Of a DNA stretch of 6,813 nucleotides, positions 6,200-6,813 are shown one piece after another. Position 1 is the stretch's first letter. Each line of letters begins with the position of its first letter. The notes beneath the pieces are model-generated. The model was not told the origin of the DNA. It saw only the letters and a list, made by a program, of their open reading frames with translations, and searched no databases. The position numbers and the translations under genes are program-made. Source of the DNA: Desulfobacteraceae bacterium (GTDB lineage: Bacteria > Desulfobacterota > Desulfobulbia > Desulfobulbales > Desulfobulbaceae); the NCBI GenBank assembly GCA_022837185.1, contig JALHJD010000169.1, positions 1 through 6,813 of the forward strand, written 5' to 3'.

Positions 6200-6813
6200 C
6201 AGATTTTCCTGACCGTCGACATGTACGTATAGTCCTTCAGGGCCTTTTCATACGCGTTCAACAGTTTGATCCCGGCGCTGGGCTTGATGACGTCCGCCTT
6301 GATGGCCTTGTCCACCTGCTTTTTCATGTCCTTGACCAGCTGTTTCTGGTCGTACTGGTTCATCTCCAGCACTTCCTGGATGCTGCTGCCCTTGATCTTC
6401 TCCTCGATGTACCACCCCTGCTCCTCGTCGGGGTCGAGGTAGACATGGACCTCGTTGATCCGCCCGAACAGGTTGTGCAGGTCGCCCATCACGTCCTGGT
6501 AGGCGCCGGTCATGAACATGCCGATGAAATAGGATTCGTCGGTGAGGGTATGCAGCGGCAGGCTCTCCTTGACATCCTCGAGGTCTATGAATTTCGCCAC
6601 CTTGCCGTCGGAGTCGCAGGTAATGTCGACGATGGTCGCCTCATGGGTCGGCTCCTCGGTGAGGCGATGGATGGGGACAATGGGAAAAAGCTGGCCCAGG
6701 GCCCAGTAGTCGGGCAGGGACTGGAAAACGGAAAAATTGCAGATATACTGTTCCGCCAGCATGGTGCGCATCTCGGTGATTTCCTCGGGGATGTACGGTT
6801 CATTTTGATATTT
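6199..6813 (-). CDS. speA: Biosynthetic arginine decarboxylase, C-terminal part (cut by window edge)
   Basis: These are the last 204 residues of SpeA, the PLP-dependent enzyme that converts arginine to agmatine for putrescine and spermidine synthesis. The frame is open to the window edge, so the N-terminal part, including the PLP-binding lysine, lies beyond 6813; the full family length is about 630-660. In the visible part, AEQYICNFSVFQSLPDYWA (20-38), LFPIVPIHRL (42-51) and VDITCDSDGK (62-71, with the active-site Cys66 and Asp67) are characteristic. So is GMFMTGAYQDVMGDLHNLFG (98-117), whose GAYQ tyrosine contacts the PLP phosphate in related decarboxylases. The C-terminal helical tail (from about 140) is rich in Lys and Asp. 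The internal ATG at 6771 is a methionine within the protein, not the start. The gene converges on xerD with a 34-bp gap. Confidence 0.94.
   Translation of the reverse strand, partial: KYQNEPYIPEEITEMRTMLAEQYICNFSVFQSLPDYWALGQLFPIVPIHRLTEEPTHEATIVDITCDSDGKVAKFIDLEDVKESLPLHTLTDESYFIGMFMTGAYQDVMGDLHNLFGRINEVHVYLDPDEEQGWYIEEKIKGSSIQEVLEMNQYDQKQLVKDMKKQVDKAIKADVIKPSAGIKLLNAYEKALKDYTYMSTVRKI

Overview
The window reads as ordinary chromosomal DNA from a GC-rich Gram-negative bacterium. The best guess is a Desulfobacterota (deltaproteobacterial) lineage. That guess rests on the style of the proteins: a haem-c sensor kinase of the Tll0287/DUF3365 type, a stand-alone GlcD-type flavoprotein of about 458 residues, a short bS21, and a biosynthetic arginine decarboxylase. 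It is an inference, not a phylogenetic result.

Layout, left to right. A short leader (1-123) precedes a large membrane-bound histidine kinase (124-2292, +). A 114-bp convergent gap separates it from ddl, D-alanine-D-alanine ligase (2407-3333, -). A 181-bp divergent gap then leads to a FAD-linked oxidase of the GlcD/D-lactate dehydrogenase family (3515-4891, +). Next comes rpsU (5006-5200, +), with a near-consensus sigma-70 promoter and a leader hairpin. A GC-rich 22-bp palindrome follows rpsU. Then comes a XerD-like tyrosine recombinase (5265-6164, +), whose full-length frame has no ATG, GTG or TTG start and most likely begins at CTG. The window ends in the C-terminal third of speA, arginine decarboxylase (6199-6813, -), cut by the window edge.

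These genes do not form one pathway. They serve signalling, cell-wall precursor synthesis, hydroxyacid oxidation, translation, chromosome dimer resolution and polyamine synthesis. Only rpsU and xerD may share a transcript. I see no tRNA, rRNA, CRISPR array, insertion sequence or defence system. I also see no convincing new multi-gene system. The points most worth checking are the xerD start codon, the paired hairpins around rpsU, and the architecture of the orphan haem-containing kinase.
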